This document shows, piece after piece, positions 60,636 to 64,000 of a DNA stretch of 64,000 nucleotides. The notes under the pieces were generated by a model that had not been told where the DNA came from, made no database searches, and saw only the letters and a list, made by a program, of their open reading frames with translations. The stretch comes from JBNKHG01 sp050290225 (GTDB lineage: Bacteria; Pseudomonadota; Gammaproteobacteria; Pseudomonadales; Cellvibrionaceae). The position numbers and the translations under genes are program-made. The DNA lies in contig JBNKHG010000091.1 in assembly GCA_050290225.1 (NCBI GenBank), positions 19,358 to 83,357 on the forward strand. Reading direction: 5' to 3'. Position 1 is the stretch's first letter, and each line of letters opens with the position of its first letter.

Positions 60636-62044
60636 TCGGGCTGGGCGAAGGCAGCAGTTTGAAAGTCGATCGCGGCCAACTGGGTGGACTGATGATAGGC
60701 GTCGAGCTGGGCCAATATGGGTTGTGTCTGCTGGAAAAAGCGAACCCGCTCGCTCTCCGGAACCGACTTGGCTTTGGGAAGCTTCTGCAGGATTGTCCGC
60801 GGGTTGCGGTGTACGCCATTGAGCAAAAACTCGTAGTGCAGGTGCGGCGCCGTGGAATAACCGGTGGTGCCGACGGTGCCGATCAGCTGCTTTTGCGCTA
60901 CGCGCTGCCCTTTACGAACCTTGCGCTTGTTCAGGTGCAGGTATTTTGTCTGAATATTGTTGCTGTGTTGAATTACCACGTAGTTGCCGTTGGCCTTTGT
61001 GTAGGCCGACGCGATCACGCGACCACTGCCTGAGGCGTAAACAGGTGTACCCCTGGAGGCGGCGTAGTCGGTTCCCCGGTGGGGGCGCACGGTTTTGTAA
61101 ATCGGGTGCAGGCGACGTGGATTAAAATTGGAGCTAATGCGGCGGAAATCCAGCGGGGCGCGTAAAAATGCCTTGCGCATGCTCTTGCCAGCGGGCGTGT
61201 AGTAGTGGCTCTCGTCGGCCGTGTTGGTGTAGCGCACGGCTTTAAAGGTTTTTCCCTGGTTGGTGAACTGCGCGGCGAGAATGGCGCCGTTGCCAATTTT
61301 CTCCCCATCCAGGAATTTTTCCTCAAACAGCAATTTGAAGCTGTCGCCTTTGCGGATATCCAGGGCGAAATCGATATCCCAGCCGAAGATGTTCGCCAAC
61401 TCCATAGTCAGACTGGCTTCCAGTCCCGCCGCCTGACCTGCGAGAAAAAGGGAATTGTCGATCTGGGCTTCGCGGTAAGCGAGATGGGTATCCGGCTCGC
61501 GAATCTCTTTGACCGTTTCAAAGCCGTTGTCCTGACGGCGAAAGAGGGTGCTGTGCAGCCGGTCTTCCACATAGTGGAGTTCTTGCAGTTGGTTGTCAGC
61601 GTCGATCCTGAAAGTGAGTTGGTGGCCGGGATGGATACGCTTTAGCGCTTTGGCGTCGGGATTTTTGTGGGTGAATTTATACACATCGTGGTTGGTGAGC
61701 CCCGCGCGTTGGAACAGCAGCGACAGGTTGTCGCCCGACTTTACGCGGATTGTTTTCTCGGTCAACGAGGTCTGAGTCACCGGGTCGTCTATAGTGGTGG
61801 AGAGAGTGTCTGGATCTTCCTCTCCTGCCACGATGGGAAGGTTGATGTCTACTTTGATTTCCTGGCGTTTGGCTGAAACCGGTTTCGAGGGAAATAACGC
61901 CAGCAGCAGCGTCAATGAAACCGCCAGTGCGCCAACAACCAGCAGGTGTTTGCGGGGAAAATGTTTTATCCCGGCAGCTGTTTTGGCAGGGTGCCGTGGG
62001 TTCTCGTTGGTCCGGTTTTTATGGGGGGTCGACGAATCCATCAA
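60632..62044 (-). CDS. M23-family peptidoglycan endopeptidase (MepM-like)
   Basis: A 470-aa protein. A cytoplasmic tail and one transmembrane segment (KHLLVVGALAVSLTLLLALF, about 33-52) precede a LysM-like/OapA region (EKTIRVKSGDNLSLLFQRAG). The C-terminal zinc peptidase has HRGTDYA (His322, Asp326) and HLHYEF (His401, His403), the full M23 set. It should cut cross-links in the wall to allow growth. It overlaps anmK by 4 bp, a pairing conserved in Pseudomonas. Confidence 0.92.
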   Translation of the reverse strand: MMDSSTPHKNRTNENPRHPAKTAAGIKHFPRKHLLVVGALAVSLTLLLALFPSKPVSAKRQEIKVDINLPIVAGEEDPDTLSTTIDDPVTQTSLTEKTIRVKSGDNLSLLFQRAGLTNHDVYKFTHKNPDAKALKRIHPGHQLTFRIDADNQLQELHYVEDRLHSTLFRRQDNGFETVKEIREPDTHLAYREAQIDNSLFLAGQAAGLEASLTMELANIFGWDIDFALDIRKGDSFKLLFEEKFLDGEKIGNGAILAAQFTNQGKTFKAVRYTNTADESHYYTPAGKSMRKAFLRAPLDFRRISSNFNPRRLHPIYKTVRPHRGTDYAASRGTPVYASGSGRVIASAYTKANGNYVVIQHSNNIQTKYLHLNKRKVRKGQRVAQKQLIGTVGTTGYSTAPHLHYEFLLNGVHRNPRTILQKLPKAKSVPESERVRFFQQTQPILAQLDAYHQSTQLAAIDFQTAAFAQPE

Positions 62045-62215
62045 ACAGTTGCTCAGTCCAGTCGCTCTAAGGCCCCACTTTATATCAGAAAAAAGGCCCT
62101 AATACATTAGTAAAGCCCCGGATTTACTGGGCTGCAACCCGGTTTTTGGGGATCGGCTCTTGTTTTTGGAGGAATATCCGGTATGGTTCCCCCCCAAATT
62201 AGGCGCTGCTTCCGT

Positions 62216-62244
62216 GACCAGAACAATCGGTGTCGTACTATAAT
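62216..62244 (+). promoter_or_regulatory. Probable promoter of tyrS
   Basis: A perfect -10 TATAAT lies at 62239-62244. The best -35 is TGACCA around 62215-62220, with an 18-base spacer. It is about 58 bp before the tyrS start. Confidence 0.45.
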
Positions 62245-62301
62245 GAGGCCGGAAGTAAGTGCAAACTAACATAATATTAATTTGCTGACCGGAACTGATC
62301 T

Positions 62302-63606
62302 ATGCCCTCTGTAGACTGCAACCTTTTGCAAGACCTGAAGGATCGCGGCCTGATTGCCCAAATGACGGGGGATAATGCCCTGGAGGACTTTTTGGGAGGC
62401 GAATCCCGTACCCTTTACTGTGGATTTGATCCCACGGCGGACAGCCTCCATATCGGCAGTTTGGTGCCATTGTTGACACTAAAGCGCTTCCAGTTGGCCG
62501 GGCATAAGCCCATCGCCCTGGTGGGTGGCGCTACCGGTTTGATTGGCGATCCCAGCTTTAAAGCCCAGGAGCGCAAACTGAACACGCCGGATGTGGTGTC
62601 CGGATGGGTCGACAAAATTCGTGCCCAAGTGTCCGCCTTTGTCGATTTTGAGGTCGATGGGAATGCCGCCGAGGTGGTCAACAATCTCGACTGGATTGGA
62701 GAAATTAGCGTTCTGGATTTTCTACGGGATGTGGGTAAGCACTTCTCTGTCAATAATATGATTAACAAGGAGTCCGTTAAGCAGCGTATTGATCGCGAAG
62801 GAACAGGGATTTCGTTTACTGAGTTTACTTATATTCTGCTTCAGTCCTACGACTTTTCCGAGCTCTACCAGCGCCACGGTTGCACCCTTCAGATTGGAGG
62901 CTCGGATCAATGGGGTAATATAGTCGGTGGTGTGGATCTGACCCGCAAGCTTCACGGTGGCCACGTTTTCGGTATGACTCTGCCGCTGGTGACCAAAGCG
63001 GATGGGACCAAGTTTGGCAAGACAGAGTCCGGGACAATATGGTTGGACCCCGGTAAAACCTCACCCTATGCCTTCTACCAATTCTGGCTGAGCACTGCGG
63101 ATGCCGATGTCTATAAGTTCCTGCGTTATTTTACCTTTCTGTCGCCATCGGAGATCGACGTCATTGAAGAAGAGGACAAGGCGGCTGGCAGGCCCCAGGC
63201 GCAGGCTGTTTTGGCAAGGGAGGTAACCCGCTTGGTGCACGGTGATGAAGGACTGGCTGCCGCCGAGCGAATCACCGGTGCCATGTTCAGCGGCACCTTG
63301 GATGCGCTCAGTGAGGGCGACCTGGAACAGTTGAAGCTCGATGGTTTGCCGTCGAGTTCCCTGCAGCGAGTTGAGCTGGGCGGCAAGCCGCTGACAACGC
63401 TGTTTACCGAGTGCGGCATGGTCAAGGCGGGGCGAGAGGTCAAGGATGCCCTGGCGCGTAACGCCGTGCTGATCAATGGTGAGGCCAGGGGCCCTGAAGA
63501 CAATATGAAAGCGCCGGAGTGCTTTGCTGCGTCGGCAGCTCTTTACGACCGCTTTTTTGTGGTAAAACTGGGTAAGAAAAAGTACCACCTGTTCGAAGTG
63601 CTCTAG
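62302..63606 (+). CDS. tyrS: Tyrosyl-tRNA synthetase
   Basis: A 434-aa class I synthetase. HIGS (50-53) and KFGKT (237-241) are the ATP-binding motifs. YCGFDPTADSLHIG, GGSDQWGNIVGG and the C-terminal S4 domain (LITGEARGPED-like sequence) are present. It is followed by a strong terminator and, as in Pseudomonas, by the start of an rRNA operon. Confidence 0.97.
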   Translation: MPSVDCNLLQDLKDRGLIAQMTGDNALEDFLGGESRTLYCGFDPTADSLHIGSLVPLLTLKRFQLAGHKPIALVGGATGLIGDPSFKAQERKLNTPDVVSGWVDKIRAQVSAFVDFEVDGNAAEVVNNLDWIGEISVLDFLRDVGKHFSVNNMINKESVKQRIDREGTGISFTEFTYILLQSYDFSELYQRHGCTLQIGGSDQWGNIVGGVDLTRKLHGGHVFGMTLPLVTKADGTKFGKTESGTIWLDPGKTSPYAFYQFWLSTADADVYKFLRYFTFLSPSEIDVIEEEDKAAGRPQAQAVLAREVTRLVHGDEGLAAAERITGAMFSGTLDALSEGDLEQLKLDGLPSSSLQRVELGGKPLTTLFTECGMVKAGREVKDALARNAVLINGEARGPEDNMKAPECFAASAALYDRFFVVKLGKKKYHLFEVL

Positions 63607-63633
63607 TGCGAACGGTGGCCCATAGCTGTTTAC

Positions 63634-63661
63634 AAAAAAGCCCGCAAACGCGGGCTTTTTT
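63634..63661 (+). terminator. Intrinsic terminator of tyrS
   Basis: AAAAAAGCCCGC (63634-63645) pairs with GCGGGCTTTTTT (63650-63661) around a 4-base AAAC loop. It is symmetric and could stop transcription in both directions. Confidence 0.95.
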
Positions 63662-63699
63662 GCAGATGTAAATCGGCAGTTAAGAAATTAAAAAAAGGC

Positions 63700-63728
63700 T
63701 TGCGTCACTGCTTCTGTAAACGTATAGT
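63700..63728 (+). promoter_or_regulatory. Probable rRNA promoter P1
   Basis: TTGCGT (63700-63705) and TATAGT (63723-63728) are separated by 17 bp. A T/C/G-rich discriminator (TCGCGCCC) follows, the kind linked to stringent control. An A-run just upstream could serve as an UP element. Confidence 0.75.
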
Positions 63729-63837
63729 TCGCGCCCTCTCAACGGAGAGTGTTTTCTTGGCCGGGACTGAAATAACAGCGGAAAAACGGCAAAGATAAGC
63801 AGGCAAGCAGACTTTTAAAATTGTTTTGAAAAACTGC

Positions 63838-63865
63838 TTGCCAAGCTCAAACGGGGCGCTATAAT
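63838..63865 (+). promoter_or_regulatory. Probable rRNA promoter P2
   Basis: TTGCCA (63838-63843) and a perfect TATAAT (63860-63865) are spaced by 16 bp, followed by GCGCGCC. The upstream stretch CTTTTAAAATTGTTTTGAA is AT-rich like an UP element. A short hairpin (CGCCTC/GAGGCG) follows in the leader. Confidence 0.8.
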
Positions 63866-64000
63866 GCGCGCCTCTTCACCGCTGAGGCGGGTTGGGAAGA
63901 GTGGGGATTGTCGAGGTATTTGAGGCGATTTCCGGGCGAGTAAATCGGTTTTAAATTCTTTTGAAATTAACGGTTTACAAGCATATTGAGATGTGTATAA

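Larger units (their letters stand above)
63607..64000 (+). other. rRNA operon leader region, no gene in window
   Basis: The last 394 bp hold the tyrS terminator and two strong promoters with GC-rich discriminators. No 16S rRNA sequence is recognisable before the window ends. Because Pseudomonas has 16S rRNA after tyrS, the 16S gene is expected just beyond. Confidence 0.65.

Overview
The window looks like chromosomal housekeeping DNA of a free-living, aerobic gammaproteobacterium. Gene content and order resemble Pseudomonas, with features that would suit the marine Cellvibrionales (Microbulbifer and relatives). The genus is a guess; the class is well supported by the blocks surA-lptD // amgK-murU, rpe-gph-trpE, trpGDC-crp, dsbD-aroQ-accB-accC ... 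prmA-DUF3426-dusB-fis-purH-purD and argC-DUF6776-bactofilin-erpA-anmK-M23-tyrS followed by an rRNA promoter region. I see no transposase, integrase, phage gene, CRISPR array or tRNA.

Layout. 1-6.6 kb: outer-membrane biogenesis (surA fragment, lptD) diverging from the MurNAc recycling genes amgK-murU, then a DUF3530 protein. 6.8-13.4 kb: rpe-gph, trpE-trpG-trpD-trpC and, convergent to them, crp. 13.6-19.2 kb: an OsmC/YhfA protein, a DUF3422 membrane protein, coq7, two bacterioferritin genes and a Ycf46-type AAA ATPase. 19.4-26.6 kb: a minus-strand block prmA, DUF3426, dusB-fis, purH, purD. 26.9-32.3 kb: a small membrane protein and a five-gene caa3-type cytochrome oxidase operon. 32.6-37.1 kb: dsbD, aroQ, accB, accC. 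37.5-44.5 kb: a lipoprotein, a LapD-like c-di-GMP receptor, a PCu(A)C copper chaperone, DUF2333 and DNA polymerase II. 44.6-51.6 kb: a PfkB-family (adenosine) kinase, mrcB with a TPR lipoprotein (LpoP-like), DUF1631 and a PilZ protein. 51.6-56.3 kb: hemL, thiD, hemJ and a ClC chloride transporter with a CBS tail. 56.6-64 kb: argC, DUF6776, bactofilin, erpA, anmK, an M23 endopeptidase, tyrS, a strong terminator, and tandem promoters that probably drive an rRNA operon starting just beyond the window.

Themes. Cell-wall growth and recycling recur (AmgK, MurU, AnmK, PBP1b plus its probable activator, an M23 endopeptidase, bactofilin). Haem, iron and respiration recur (Bfr pair, HemL, HemJ, caa3 oxidase, copper chaperone, Coq7, ErpA). 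Cyclic-di-GMP signalling is represented by a degenerate GGDEF/EAL receptor and a PilZ protein.

The best second-look items are: a bacterioferritin pair whose haem and ferroxidase residues are split between the two subunits; two arrays of the same heptamer (RGCTTGY), both between convergent genes; a LapD-like receptor with no LapG next to it; the bactofilin/coiled-coil membrane protein pair close to an M23 peptidase; and several short tandem repeats inside and between genes. I did not find a convincing wholly new multi-gene system.
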